The notes under the pieces are model-generated. The model was not told the origin of the DNA, ran no database searches, and saw nothing but the letters and a program-made list of their open reading frames with translations. A program made the translations under genes and the position numbers. From an uncultured Clostridia bacterium (lineage in GTDB: Bacteria; Bacillota; Clostridia; Christensenellales; Borkfalkiaceae): a stretch of 64,000 nucleotides of DNA. The stretch covers positions 1 to 64,000 of the forward strand of contig CAMWIW010000005.1 of NCBI GenBank assembly GCA_947174415.1, in the 5' to 3' direction. This document shows positions 30,975 through 41,771 of this stretch, piece by piece (positions within the stretch are counted from its first letter, which is position 1; each line of letters opens with the position of its first letter).

Positions 30975-33464
30975 TTAACTATCCAAAGTAAGAGTAACAG
31001 CTACATCAATGTATTTTATAGTAATACTAGTAATTTTGCCGTTCTCAACCGTGATATAGCTTCCGGAGTTTGCACTTGATGCAGTAATCGCGTATTGCGT
31101 CATAAAGCCTGCATCTTTCGTGTTTGAGAAGGTTAACTTCATATTTCCGTCGCCGTCTAACTCACCGATAGTAAAATTAGCAGTCATATACATTGAGCCA
31201 CCGTCAGCCGGTTTCGAACCTCTGCCAACCATACAAACACCGTTTTCATTAAATATAATAAAGTTGCTTGTTCCGTTACTTGCCGTTCCTGTCCAAGTAG
31301 TGTTCTTAAGAATTTCTTCGGGTGAAAATTCTTCGTCTTCAACTTTTTTAGAAAGCAGGTAGCTGTTGTCCTCAAATCCGTCGTTATGGACAATCACGAG
31401 AGTGTAAACATCGTTAAAGCTCAATTCGTAGCCATGTGCTACGCCGCTTACGCTTGTCAGTGATATTACTTCGCCTACGCACGAATAAGTAAGCGTTTCA
31501 CTGCCCATATTGTCATCTATCACAACAGTTCCGCTCGTTGCGCCGTCGCTATCGGGAGTAAACGTAACGGTTATGCCGCTTGCCGCGTTCTCATAGCCTC
31601 CGTTAAGAGTTTCAGCCATATCAGGCAAATCTTTTACGGTTACGGTTATGGTCGCTGTTGTACTACTGCTCTTTACAGAAGTAAGAACTATAGTATACGA
31701 GCCCGCTGTATCAGTTGTAAAGAACGTACCGTCTTTTCCATCAACCATTTCGCCGTCAGTCAAAGAATAATGTGCGCCCGATGGACTCGAAGTTACTTTT
31801 GCGGTATAGCCCGCTTCCTCTGTTTTGGGATTATTAACGGTCGTCGTAAAGCCGAACTGTTTACCTACGTAAACGGTTGCCGCCGTAAACATACTTCCCT
31901 GATAGCTGTCCGTCGCCTCGGAATAAGTATAAATGTACGGGTTCAACACGGAAGGCGCAACAGTATCTGCGTGCAGTGTTAACGTGAAGACTGAACGGTT
32001 AGTTCTGAGCTTAACGACTACATCTCCTGCAACAGTGGACTTTAACGTGATTATTTTTTTAGCTTGGTCATAATAAAAGTTTACTTTAGTATCCCAAATC
32101 TGACATACTTGCTCTTCACCGTTTTCGTCAACGTAATAAGCGGAAATCGGGTCAAGACTGGCAATTGCGGTTGAAGGCAGAATTTCCTTGACTGTAAATT
32201 CGCTGATCGCTTGATTTGGCGTAACCTTTATAGTTGCGCCGTCTTCGATCTCTACGCCGTTAATTGCGTACTTAACTTCCGAAATGTAAATTTTATCCTT
32301 CGAATAAGGATTTTCAGGCTCTACATCGTCGGGCGTCTTCATTGTCTGGCTCATAACCACCCTACCCCAATAAGGGTTAGCCGACGCCGTAGGCGTGTAG
32401 CCGGTTTCTTCATCACCGGTGTAATCGGACTTGATATAAGAATGAGACTGTACGTTTACCCAATCGATTACGTTCGACGCATTAAGCGTGAAATCAACCG
32501 AAATCACCTGAAGATAGAAATCGAAATTTACGTCGATTAAACTGAAACCGAAGCTGAAAACGAGTTCTTTACCGTCTTTTTCGCCCACGTTTTCAAAGAA
32601 GTCGAACGTTCCGCTGGTCTGACTCCAATCGTAGAAAGAGTTTACCAAATCTTCGACACCGTAGTAGTTGTTGTTATGGGTTGCGTACGTGAGGTAGAAC
32701 GCCGGTCCTATAAGGTTTTTAGCGGTTGCATTATAGTCAATCGTTATTCCCATAGAGTCGTTATCAACTGCAAAGACGCCTTTATCCTCCCCGTCGTCTT
32801 TCTGGTAATAGCGCTCCTGTTTCATTGCGCCGTCGTTGACGTATACGTAACCGTCGCCGTAGGTATAACTAAAATCGCTTGAGGTAGGCTTGTTAATTCT
32901 TCCGCCGCCCAAGATACCTTCACCGCTTCTTACAAGCGCGTGCTTGGAATCAGCCGTACCGTAAGCAACAGCCTCTGCAACCGTATATTCGCTCTGCGAT
33001 TTCGGCGTAACCACAAAGACTATATCGCCCAAATCGTGAGCATAAGTATAAATCAATTCGCCGTTATCGCCGTCTTTTACGGAATAAGCGTTCTCGTTGC
33101 TGAGCGCAGGCAAAATTACCCTTACGGAATGTTCGTTGTCAGCATCGTTTCTGCATTCTTTAACTGCAAGACCCGCCGTCGTGTCGTCAGGAGCGTTGAT
33201 AGTCCAATCTTTCCAATCGTGTCCGGTAGCGGGAATATCGCGCGTGGTGGTGTCGTTATCCTCGGGGCATACGCCTTTCTGCGTACCGTTTTCTTCACAG
33301 GTCGGGGGCGTAATTACGTCTCCCCACACGTATTCGTGCGTGTGCTGATCGCCCGAGCCTGTTCCGCCGCCACCGTTACCGCTGTCGCATGCAGCTAAGG
33401 ACATAGCCGAAACCGTGCCCATCACGATAGAAGCAACCACTAACATCAGTTTCTTCTTTTTCAT
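30975..33464 (-). CDS. Large secreted lipoprotein with one HEYVWG-C-C-ATGHDW repeat
   Basis: Lipobox SLAAC; HTHEYVWGDVITPPTCEENGTQKGVCPEDNDTTTRDIPATGHDW. Confidence 0.75.
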   Translation of the reverse strand: MKKKKLMLVVASIVMGTVSAMSLAACDSGNGGGGTGSGDQHTHEYVWGDVITPPTCEENGTQKGVCPEDNDTTTRDIPATGHDWKDWTINAPDDTTAGLAVKECRNDADNEHSVRVILPALSNENAYSVKDGDNGELIYTYAHDLGDIVFVVTPKSQSEYTVAEAVAYGTADSKHALVRSGEGILGGGRINKPTSSDFSYTYGDGYVYVNDGAMKQERYYQKDDGEDKGVFAVDNDSMGITIDYNATAKNLIGPAFYLTYATHNNNYYGVEDLVNSFYDWSQTSGTFDFFENVGEKDGKELVFSFGFSLIDVNFDFYLQVISVDFTLNASNVIDWVNVQSHSYIKSDYTGDEETGYTPTASANPYWGRVVMSQTMKTPDDVEPENPYSKDKIYISEVKYAINGVEIEDGATIKVTPNQAISEFTVKEILPSTAIASLDPISAYYVDENGEEQVCQIWDTKVNFYYDQAKKIITLKSTVAGDVVVKLRTNRSVFTLTLHADTVAPSVLNPYIYTYSEATDSYQGSMFTAATVYVGKQFGFTTTVNNPKTEEAGYTAKVTSSPSGAHYSLTDGEMVDGKDGTFFTTDTAGSYTIVLTSVKSSSTTATITVTVKDLPDMAETLNGGYENAASGITVTFTPDSDGATSGTVVIDDNMGSETLTYSCVGEVISLTSVSGVAHGYELSFNDVYTLVIVHNDGFEDNSYLLSKKVEDEEFSPEEILKNTTWTGTASNGTSNFIIFNENGVCMVGRGSKPADGGSMYMTANFTIGELDGDGNMKLTFSNTKDAGFMTQYAITASSANSGSYITVENGKITSITIKYIDVAVTLTLDS

Positions 33465-33489
33465 TTTTATATCTCCTAAAAATTAAATA

Positions 33490-35016
33490 CTATTTAAAAT
33501 ATCCGCAGGCAAACAGCCACTGTCCGTTTTCGGTAGATGCATAGCCTGAAAGTTCAGCCCAACCGTTGCCGTCGAGGAAGTACGCCTGAGATTTTGCAAG
33601 CGCTAACAAGAATTCTCTCATTTCTTCCGTTACGGGATAATAGTATGAGCCGTAAGTGTAATTGAGGTAATAACTGTTTAAAAACTTAGTATAGTCCTTA
33701 CCGTTTAATTTCTTCGGTAATCTGTCGTCGAGAATGCCCCGTCCCGATTCCGTTGTGGCTACGGGGAAATCCTTGCCTAAGCATACGCAGATAACCGCGC
33801 CGTAAGTGTTTGTATCAGCGTCGTAGAAGTGGTAGTAACCGTCGTCGGCAAGCTTGATATTCTTCTCCGAAAGCATTTCGCCTTGCTTTGCAATGAACGT
33901 GAAGGACGAACCGTATTGCAGCATAATGTTCTGTGCCGCAAGCTTCTTCGCGCTCACCTCGTCGGCGGATTCGCTGAACTTCTTGTACGTTGCCAAAAAC
34001 GCGTCTATTTTTTCCTGATCGCCCGTTCTTTGCACTTCTGCAAGCTTAGCGGAGTAATCGGCGTCCGACAAAATGGGCATAAATTCTTCGGGAATAACTT
34101 CTTCGTAATTCTGGCTGGGGTTGTAAGGACTTTCGTATTTCAGGTAAAAGTCAACCACTACGGGGTAGCTTTTGCTCGTTGTCGCAGAAACCGAGAACGG
34201 CACTGTACTGCGCACGGAACTTTGCTCCATAAGAATTTCGTGTTTGAAATTCTTCGTATAAGAGCCGTTGTATTCACCGCCGCCTTCCACCGAGCCAATC
34301 TGATTCATAAACGCAGTGTTGCTGCCGTACAACGCCAAACTCGGGTTAACCTCGTTCGCCGTTACATCCACCCACGATTCAATGGAATAAACTCCGTTCG
34401 AGCTGGGAACGAAAGAGAAAAATACTTTATCCGTCGCGCTCTTTATTGTTGCTCTGTAAGCAGTGTTTAACGTCTTTATACCTATTGTGTCGCGGTAATA
34501 GTCAGTGCCCTGATTTGTCGTAACCGCTAATTTTTCAAGTACTATGTTTACGTCCTTAGCCGCGTTTGACGCCGAATAAATGTTGGGGTTGTAGGTGTAA
34601 CCCGCGGGAAGCCCCACGAGATTTACTTTGTAGTTACCGTCCAGATCACTTACCGAAGCTACGCCGTCCTCGAATTTTGCGGTTACGGGTATGCCCGTAA
34701 CTTCGCCTATCGTGTTTACCTTAGTCCACTGCGCCTCGACGCTGTCCGTGAGCTGAGGATAAAACTTTAAACCGTTATAAATTAAAGTAACGGTAAATTT
34801 GTCTTCCTCTTCTTCGGGCTCGTCAGGCTCGTCGGGAACTTCGGGCTCATCGGGAACTTCGGGTTCGACGGGCTCGACGGGTTCAGTCGGCACGACGGGC
34901 GTTTCGGGCGGCGCAGTCGGTTCGGTGTCTGCAGACGGCAGCGAATTATCCGCGCAAGCCGTCGCGAAAAACGCCGTACAAACCGCCAATAAAATTGTTG
35001 CTATTTTTTTCTTCAT
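33490..35016 (-). CDS. Secreted lipoprotein with Pro/Glu/Asp-rich linker
   Basis: Lipobox FATAC; PVEPVEPEVPDEPEVPDEPDEPEEEEDK repeats. Confidence 0.75.
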   Translation of the reverse strand: MKKKIATILLAVCTAFFATACADNSLPSADTEPTAPPETPVVPTEPVEPVEPEVPDEPEVPDEPDEPEEEEDKFTVTLIYNGLKFYPQLTDSVEAQWTKVNTIGEVTGIPVTAKFEDGVASVSDLDGNYKVNLVGLPAGYTYNPNIYSASNAAKDVNIVLEKLAVTTNQGTDYYRDTIGIKTLNTAYRATIKSATDKVFFSFVPSSNGVYSIESWVDVTANEVNPSLALYGSNTAFMNQIGSVEGGGEYNGSYTKNFKHEILMEQSSVRSTVPFSVSATTSKSYPVVVDFYLKYESPYNPSQNYEEVIPEEFMPILSDADYSAKLAEVQRTGDQEKIDAFLATYKKFSESADEVSAKKLAAQNIMLQYGSSFTFIAKQGEMLSEKNIKLADDGYYHFYDADTNTYGAVICVCLGKDFPVATTESGRGILDDRLPKKLNGKDYTKFLNSYYLNYTYGSYYYPVTEEMREFLLALAKSQAYFLDGNGWAELSGYASTENGQWLFACGYFK

Positions 35017-35026
35017 AACGAACTCT

Positions 35027-37741
35027 TTACTTTATCTTTTTGAAAAGGCTTACTATATCTTCCCATTTCAGCTTGCGAATCGCAATATCGATTACGAACA
35101 ACGCGGCGCAGGCAATCAAAAGAGGAACTGCAAGGCTTTGGCTGTACGATTCTACGTTGCGGTCGTCGTTGACTATTTTGAGTTTACCGTCAAGGCTGAC
35201 CGTTCCGTTACCGCCGACCGCTTTTTGCAAGCCTGCGGGATCGAAAGACGCGAACGCATCGTACTCGGGAGTGAACGAAACGTTGTAAGAATACGTTGCC
35301 TCGTATTCGTTGTCGCCGTAAGAATATTTAACGGAAATTCCGTATTTACCGACTGCCGCAGCGTCAAACTCGTATGAGAAGTTTGCTCCCTCTACGCGAA
35401 GTTTGCCGTTTACTGTTTTACCGTCCGGCTTGGTTATGCTTATCGTCGCGGAAGAATCCGCGCGCAACGATACGGGAGTGAGCTCAACCCTTACGGAAGT
35501 TCCGCTCGGAGTTACTTTAAAGAGGAACGGGTAATCTGTCTTTTCGTTCGGAACGTTCGTTGACATCACGTTACCGAAGAACTGCGCGTAAATCTCGGGG
35601 AAGCGGGGTTCGAATAACCTTACCCAATCTCCCGTTATGCCGCTCGTGAAAGAGGAAACTTTGCCGTTACCGTAATTCCAAGTAGAATACAGAGGAGCTG
35701 TAACTTTAAGACCGTTTGTTTTGGTATAGGTTACGCTTAATATTTCACTTGCACCCGACTGCGTGGCGCTGTTGACAAACGTCGAAATACCCAAGGTTGA
35801 AGGAAATTCTACGTTTTCAAGCACTTCGCTCGTGCGCCTGTTTACGGTTACCGCGGAATTCTGGGAAATTACCGTCTGCGAAATACCGCCCGCTATGTCT
35901 CCGAACAAAACGTCTTTCAACTTTTCGTCGGTATCACCGAGATAATACTTGCCGTACCGTCCGTCGGGTAAACTTTTAAGCAGGGTTTCGGCTGCGTTAA
36001 TTTCTTCATAGTTTGCAGAACCGGGCGAGGTTGCCGCTCTGCCTATGTCTATAACCGAAGTATAAATGCCGTTTTTGAACATTTGCTCCACGACTTCTTT
36101 GGGTTTTAAGGCCGTGTCGTCGGGGTTATCCGAACCGTTCAGATAATCGAGCCCGTCGGAGATAAGCATTACCTGCTTGGAATCGTAGCCCGTATAGCTG
36201 TCAAGAAGCTTATACGCCTCGTTTAAGCCGAAGCCTATGAGCGTGCCGTTCTGCAAATCGACGTTTTCAAGGTCGTCGATTATATCCTGAGTACTTATAC
36301 CCAAAACAGGTCCTTTACGGTAAGTAAGGTTGCCGTTAAAGCCGAGCACGCAAACAGAATCGTTGTCGCCTATTTGCTTTAACAGATTTATCGCCGCCGT
36401 TTTAGCCCTTACGAATTTGTCAAGGGAATTCATACTCAGCGAAGTGTCGATCAAAATTCCGTACAGCTTACGGTCCTGACTGTTGTTGCCGAAGTTGACG
36501 GGCAAAACGCTGCTGAGCTTTTCCAAAGCCGCGTTCTCGTCCTCGTCGTCGCGCAGAGTCTGAACTCCTAAGTCGCCTATCGTAACGAGGCTTTTGCCGC
36601 AAAGGTTTACGGCAGCTTCGAGACTTTCTACAAAGAGCGAATAATTGTTAAGGCTCGTAACGTCCACGTTGGAAAGAATTATTTCGTCGTAATGGCACAG
36701 CTCTTCAACCGTACACGGGACGGTTGCATTCGACCCCACACCGACAGTATAAGTAGTCATTTGCGTGCTGCCGTCGTAGAGCTTTTTCGCCGCCGCAATA
36801 TCCGCGCTTGACGAGCTTATCATAAGTACTCTCACGATTTCAGATACGCTCTGCGTGAACGAATACGAGTTGTTAAGCTTAGAAGTATCGCCTTTCGCGT
36901 CCACGCGTATTACGTAATCGAACGTCCCGTCTGTCGAAGTATCCAAATCGAAGCTTACAGTATTAAAGCCTATATCCAGATATTCGTTGCTTTTCGTTTC
37001 TACAACTTCCCCGTCCTTTAATAAGGTTACGTCAGCCGTCGTAATAAAGCTGCTGCGGATAGTTGCCGTTACTTTTTCTTCTCTGTTTTGGTATGCCGAG
37101 CGGGTAAATTCCGCTTCCGAAATCTGCACTTCGTTCGCGTTTGCGTCGATGTTGTCGTCAAGATAAATTGCGTCTACCTTTATATCTTTATCCGCAAGCG
37201 CGTCAACGGCGCGTTTTACCGCGTTGGCGTCGCTCGTATCAGTCTGTTTTCCGTCGGTTATTAAAACTATGCGCTTAATTACGCCTTCGCCGAACTGTCT
37301 GCCCGCGAATTCGAGCGCTCCCGCTATATTCGTTTCGGTGTTGTCGGCAACCGACGTTTTTACGCTTTTGATTTTTTCGCCGAGTTTGGTAAGAACTTCG
37401 CAGTTCCTTCCGAAAGTTATTATGCCAAGCTTCGAATTCTGCGGCAGGTTTTTGTTCAATTCACCGATATAGCTGTCAACCGTATCGAGGTTTCTGTCCG
37501 CCGAATAAGAAATATCGGCAACGACGTAGACGTCGGTTTCGGTAACGACAGTAAGAACGGACATTCCCGCAGTCGCAAAAGTTATCAACGCCGCCATCAG
37601 CAAATGAATTACGAGTGAAGCTATATTGTGTTTGTTTACGTTTCCTCTTCTTACGGCTATTGCAAACGGCACTGTTATCAGTGCGACCAAAGGTATTGCA
37701 ATAAACAGCAGATATACGTTAACGAAGTTGATACTGCTCAT
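35027..37741 (-). CDS. von Willebrand factor A domain membrane protein (BatA/BatB-like)
   Basis: VVADISYSADRN, YGILIDTSLSMNSLDKF, second VWA-like segment; start reset to MSSINFVN. Confidence 0.85.
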   Translation of the reverse strand: MSSINFVNVYLLFIAIPLVALITVPFAIAVRRGNVNKHNIASLVIHLLMAALITFATAGMSVLTVVTETDVYVVADISYSADRNLDTVDSYIGELNKNLPQNSKLGIITFGRNCEVLTKLGEKIKSVKTSVADNTETNIAGALEFAGRQFGEGVIKRIVLITDGKQTDTSDANAVKRAVDALADKDIKVDAIYLDDNIDANANEVQISEAEFTRSAYQNREEKVTATIRSSFITTADVTLLKDGEVVETKSNEYLDIGFNTVSFDLDTSTDGTFDYVIRVDAKGDTSKLNNSYSFTQSVSEIVRVLMISSSSADIAAAKKLYDGSTQMTTYTVGVGSNATVPCTVEELCHYDEIILSNVDVTSLNNYSLFVESLEAAVNLCGKSLVTIGDLGVQTLRDDEDENAALEKLSSVLPVNFGNNSQDRKLYGILIDTSLSMNSLDKFVRAKTAAINLLKQIGDNDSVCVLGFNGNLTYRKGPVLGISTQDIIDDLENVDLQNGTLIGFGLNEAYKLLDSYTGYDSKQVMLISDGLDYLNGSDNPDDTALKPKEVVEQMFKNGIYTSVIDIGRAATSPGSANYEEINAAETLLKSLPDGRYGKYYLGDTDEKLKDVLFGDIAGGISQTVISQNSAVTVNRRTSEVLENVEFPSTLGISTFVNSATQSGASEILSVTYTKTNGLKVTAPLYSTWNYGNGKVSSFTSGITGDWVRLFEPRFPEIYAQFFGNVMSTNVPNEKTDYPFLFKVTPSGTSVRVELTPVSLRADSSATISITKPDGKTVNGKLRVEGANFSYEFDAAAVGKYGISVKYSYGDNEYEATYSYNVSFTPEYDAFASFDPAGLQKAVGGNGTVSLDGKLKIVNDDRNVESYSQSLAVPLLIACAALFVIDIAIRKLKWEDIVSLFKKIK

Positions 37742-39614
37742 AACAATACACCACCCAGTCCGCCATCGCAATAACGGCAATTAAAATAAACAGATATAAA
37801 ATATCGTCGTAAGTTCCGTCCCTGTACCCGTCTTTGGCTTCGCCCGTCAATTCGAACGACTGTGCAGTAACGGAAGTCGCCCTCTCCTCTTCGGGTAAAG
37901 CCGAGAATACTGAATATTCTTCGCTGTTGCCCGTTACGTCCTTTACAACGATTTTATATACGCCGACTTCGGTAATAGTGTAAGACGCCACCGAAGCGTC
38001 GGTATCGAGCGATTTGATATTGCCCGAAGGGCTTGTAACGGTAATACTGTCGCAGCCTGCAAGCACGTTTATATCCAAAATATCGCCGCATATAAAGCTC
38101 GTTTCGTCCAATACGGAGGGGAACGAATAGTTAATAAGGTTTCTTATAAGCGTAAGGAAGTCTCCCGTCAGTACGCCTACCGTAGCGTTCATATCGAACG
38201 CAAACACCGTTTCGCGGTTGCCGTAAGCGTTCGTACCCGTAAACAGAACGGGGTTTTTCTGATGCGTCAGAATAATATCGAAATCACGGGTGATACCGCA
38301 CTTAACGTAAGTTTCAACGTAGATTTCGTCGGGATTGCCCCTGTCTATCTCCTTAAACAAAGGATTTATCGACGACGAAGTATCCGTCGTCCATTCGAGC
38401 CTTGCGTTAGTGCCCGAGGGCATTTTGCCCTGATAAGTGAAGTTCGTTGCGGGAGCGTTTGCCGTAGGGTTAATGAACCATGTTGCACCGTGGCTTGGAA
38501 GCTCCGCGGGAGTGTATCCGTCGTAGACGTATAATTCGTAGTTGTCGTAATTTTCAAGGGAATATTCTTCCGACCCTACTATCGTATAGTTCAGTTTAAC
38601 GGTATTAATCGCGTCGAACATTTTCGTTAAAAAGAACGCAGGCTCGCTGCCGTTTTCGTGCGGGTCGCTCACTATGAGAACTCTGTGTTCGTTTACGGCG
38701 TTTACGCTGTACACGATAACGCTGCTGTCCATTGCAAGCCCGTCGTCGTTGAGAATGGAAACTTTTAATTCCTTATATTCGGATGCGTCGGCTACGGGTT
38801 GGAAGGCGAACGAGGTCTTTTCCCCTGCCTTTACCTGTACCGTCGCGGTCGCCGCCAAAGCTTCCGACCCGTCTATATACAGTCCCAAGCTTAATTCGGC
38901 GTTGCCCGAGTAGGAAATAACGTCGGCAGAAACGGTAAGTTTTTTACCCGAGGTAGCCGTTTTAACGTCTGAAACCGCGAAGTTTTGCTCGTTCTTCGCA
39001 ACGTTTATAATTTCAACGTTTTCAACATGCTCGTAATCCACGTCGGTTACGTAATAGATTTTAACAGAAGGAGTTTCCGTAAAATATTCCTGTGCAATCT
39101 TCAAAGCCGCCGTATCGGAAACGTTGCCGTAAGCGGGCTCTATCTCGTCAAGATACTTAAAAGCCTGCTCCTTGTCGCTGGTCGTGCCGACGAGTTCGGG
39201 CGAATCGCTGTCAGCGTATAAAATAGTGTAAGTACTGCCTTTAAGCGTTCCGTTGATTATTTTTCTGATTTCTTCTTTGCCGCTTTCAAGGCGCGTTTTG
39301 TCGTTATAAGTAATATTCATACTGCCCGAGCCGTCAAGGATAAAGCAAAAATCGTTTGCGGAATTTTTGACGGTGAATACGGGGTGGGCAATCGCAAGCG
39401 CAACTGCAATAACGATAATTATCTGCAAAATCAGGCTGACTATGCCCGCTATCATACTGATGGGCGTTCTTCTCTTCAAGAACTTGTTACTCAGCGTCCA
39501 TAGATAAGTAGAAGAAATAACCTGCTCGGTATATCTGTTTTTGATTATGTAGATTATTATAAGTACGGGTATCCCAAGCAAAGCAAGGAAGCCCAAAGGG
39601 TATAAAAAGCTCAT
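37719..39614 (-). CDS. BatA-like VWA domain membrane protein
   Basis: MSFLYPLGFLALLGIPVLIIIYIIKNRY, FCFILDGSGSMNITYNDKTRLE. Confidence 0.85.
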   Translation of the reverse strand: MSFLYPLGFLALLGIPVLIIIYIIKNRYTEQVISSTYLWTLSNKFLKRRTPISMIAGIVSLILQIIIVIAVALAIAHPVFTVKNSANDFCFILDGSGSMNITYNDKTRLESGKEEIRKIINGTLKGSTYTILYADSDSPELVGTTSDKEQAFKYLDEIEPAYGNVSDTAALKIAQEYFTETPSVKIYYVTDVDYEHVENVEIINVAKNEQNFAVSDVKTATSGKKLTVSADVISYSGNAELSLGLYIDGSEALAATATVQVKAGEKTSFAFQPVADASEYKELKVSILNDDGLAMDSSVIVYSVNAVNEHRVLIVSDPHENGSEPAFFLTKMFDAINTVKLNYTIVGSEEYSLENYDNYELYVYDGYTPAELPSHGATWFINPTANAPATNFTYQGKMPSGTNARLEWTTDTSSSINPLFKEIDRGNPDEIYVETYVKCGITRDFDIILTHQKNPVLFTGTNAYGNRETVFAFDMNATVGVLTGDFLTLIRNLINYSFPSVLDETSFICGDILDINVLAGCDSITVTSPSGNIKSLDTDASVASYTITEVGVYKIVVKDVTGNSEEYSVFSALPEEERATSVTAQSFELTGEAKDGYRDGTYDDILYLFILIAVIAMADWVVYCYEQYQLR

Positions 39615-40495
39615 TTAAGAACCCCCTCGCCCACGAGTTTATCGAAGAAAACTTTATATAGCGACTCGTTTGCGGGAACAAGCATATAATCCGCCTCACG
39701 GGAATGGCAAAAATCCCTTACCCTGCCCGTGGAGTATTCGACTGCGGCTTTGTACGCCGCAAGTATATCTTTGTTTATGTTTTTTCTGTAATACTTCGAG
39801 GTTGCCTCGGAATCGAAGAAATGCATCTTGCCGCGCGCGGTAGGGTTAAGCTCTTCGGCAGAAAGTATCTGCACGCAGAGTATATCCCTCTTCTTGCCCG
39901 CAAGGTAGTCTATTGCGTCCTCGAAATTGTTATCTGTCAAAAAGTCGGAAATGATTATTGACAGTCCGTCGCCGTAGCCGACGGTTGAAGGAAGAATTGC
40001 GTCGCTTATACGGCAGTCGCCGTCGAAAACTATTCCGTTGAACTTATCTATTGCCGCAAAATAAGCGTCTTTCCCTAGAAGCCCCGTAAAAAGCTCTTCT
40101 ATCTTGTCGCCGTGAATTACGTAAACGGAAACTTTGTCCATTTCGTTTATGGAAAGGTAGGTAAGAGCGGCTGCCGTTCTTATCGCCTGAATATCCTTTC
40201 CGCCCTTTCCGTAGCCCATAGAACGGCTTGCGTCGATATAAATTCTGGTATGCAACTGACGCTCGTCAAGATAAAGCTTTAAGTAAAGCTTTTCAAAGCG
40301 CGCGTAAGCGTTCCAGTCGATTTTGGTTATATCGTCTCCGGCTATGTAGTCGCGATAGTCGGCAAATTCGCAGGAAGAACCGAAAGTTTTACTTTGGTGG
40401 TTTCCGCCGAATAAGCCCGCGACGTTATTTTTTACGATTGTCTGCAAAGTTTCCAACTGTTGCAGAAATTCTTCGTTGATTGCAGGTCCGTTCAT
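39611..40495 (-). CDS. DUF58 domain protein
   Basis: DYRDYIAGDDITKIDWNAYARFEKLYLKLYLDERQLHTRIYIDASRSMGYG. Confidence 0.92.
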   Translation of the reverse strand: MNGPAINEEFLQQLETLQTIVKNNVAGLFGGNHQSKTFGSSCEFADYRDYIAGDDITKIDWNAYARFEKLYLKLYLDERQLHTRIYIDASRSMGYGKGGKDIQAIRTAAALTYLSINEMDKVSVYVIHGDKIEELFTGLLGKDAYFAAIDKFNGIVFDGDCRISDAILPSTVGYGDGLSIIISDFLTDNNFEDAIDYLAGKKRDILCVQILSAEELNPTARGKMHFFDSEATSKYYRKNINKDILAAYKAAVEYSTGRVRDFCHSREADYMLVPANESLYKVFFDKLVGEGVLK

Positions 40496-40535
40496 TTTTT
40501 AATTCAGATTGATTTTTTCGTTTTTAAAGGGTGAT

Positions 40536-41750
40536 TTACTGCCCTACTTCTGTTGAAGAGATAGTTACGTTTACTTCTTCGTTTTTCTTGTCTTTGACTT
40601 TCTTTTCCTTAACAGGCTTTTCTTTCTTTTCTTTAATTTTCTTTTCCTTCTTCTTTTTCTCGCCGTCGTCGGGCACGTCAGCAATCACGGGCTCGTCTGC
40701 CACGGGAGGCACGACGTTATCGGTATCTACCTTTACCGCCGTCTTGTCTTTGGAATTGTCGCCAAGCAATTTCGATATTACGTCGTCAACGGATAGTTTA
40801 TCGTTTACGGCGTTATAATTTATCTTAATCCTGTGCCTTAAAACGGGATAAGCAAGCGCTTTGATGTCGTCGTAGGAAACGTTGTATTTTCCGTTCATAA
40901 GCGCGCGCACCTTTGCGGCTGTAATAATTGCCTGTGCCGCACGGGGGGACGCGCCGTACTTTATGTATTTTTTAGCCACCGAAGAAGACGTGTCGAGCTC
41001 AGGGTGCGTATTGGAAACAAGCTTAACCGCATAATCCAACACGTCGTCGATTACGGGGACGGATTTGGAAAGCTCACGCATTTCGAGTATGGTCTTGCCG
41101 TCGATAACCGCGGTTGCCGTTTCGTCGAGGGTAATTTGCGTCATGTTTACTATGCCCGCAAGCTCCTTTACAGTGGGGAATTTGACCACGAGTTTGAACA
41201 TAAACCTATCCATCTGTGCTTCGGGCAGGGGGTAAGTACCGTCTTGCTCTATGGGGTTCTGCGTTGCAAGAACGAAGAACGGCTCGTCGATTTTATAGGT
41301 CTGTTTTGCAACCGTAACTTTATGCTCCTGCATGACTTCGAGCATCGCCGACTGCGTTTTCGGCGTAGCACGGTTGATTTCGTCCGCAAGCACGAGGTTA
41401 GCGAATATAGGTCCGCGTTGGAACACGGTGCTCATCTTGCCGCTTGCGTCTTTTTCTATTACGTTCGTACCCGTAACGTCCGACGGCATCAGGTCGGGCG
41501 TGAACTGAATACGCGAGAAAGGCAGACTTAAAACTCTGCCGAGCGACCGCACGAGGCGGGTTTTGCCTACACCGGGGACGCCCTCCAAAAGCACGTTGCC
41601 GCCCGCAATTATTGCGATAATTACGTTATCGACAATGTCTTCCTGTCCTACGACGTCTTTGGCAAGTTCGCTCTTGATTTTGCTGATAGCAAGGCTGAAC
41701 GCCTTAACTTTCTCGTTGGGTTGGTTTTTTACGTCTGTCTTGTTTTCCAT
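40536..41750 (-). CDS. MoxR-type AAA+ ATPase with Lys-rich C-terminal tail
   Basis: VLLEGVPGVGKTRLVRSLGRVL, LADEINRATPKTQSAMLEVMQE, ATQNPIEQDGTYPLPEAQMDRFMFK. Confidence 0.95.
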   Translation of the reverse strand: MENKTDVKNQPNEKVKAFSLAISKIKSELAKDVVGQEDIVDNVIIAIIAGGNVLLEGVPGVGKTRLVRSLGRVLSLPFSRIQFTPDLMPSDVTGTNVIEKDASGKMSTVFQRGPIFANLVLADEINRATPKTQSAMLEVMQEHKVTVAKQTYKIDEPFFVLATQNPIEQDGTYPLPEAQMDRFMFKLVVKFPTVKELAGIVNMTQITLDETATAVIDGKTILEMRELSKSVPVIDDVLDYAVKLVSNTHPELDTSSSVAKKYIKYGASPRAAQAIITAAKVRALMNGKYNVSYDDIKALAYPVLRHRIKINYNAVNDKLSVDDVISKLLGDNSKDKTAVKVDTDNVVPPVADEPVIADVPDDGEKKKKEKKIKEKKEKPVKEKKVKDKKNEEVNVTISSTEVGQ

Positions 41751-41771
41751 ATTTTTTCCTTCCTGATTATT

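Noticed and set aside
34799-34940. Short GC-rich imperfect tandem repeats considered as a CRISPR-like array
   Set aside because: They are in-frame codons for PEVPDEP repeats, with no spacer structure and no cas genes nearby.
34799-35377. Plus-strand 192-aa ORF starting MSSSSSGSSGSSGTSGSSG
   Set aside because: Antisense shadow of the Pro/Glu/Asp-rich stalk of the minus-strand lipoprotein; no SD or independent protein features.
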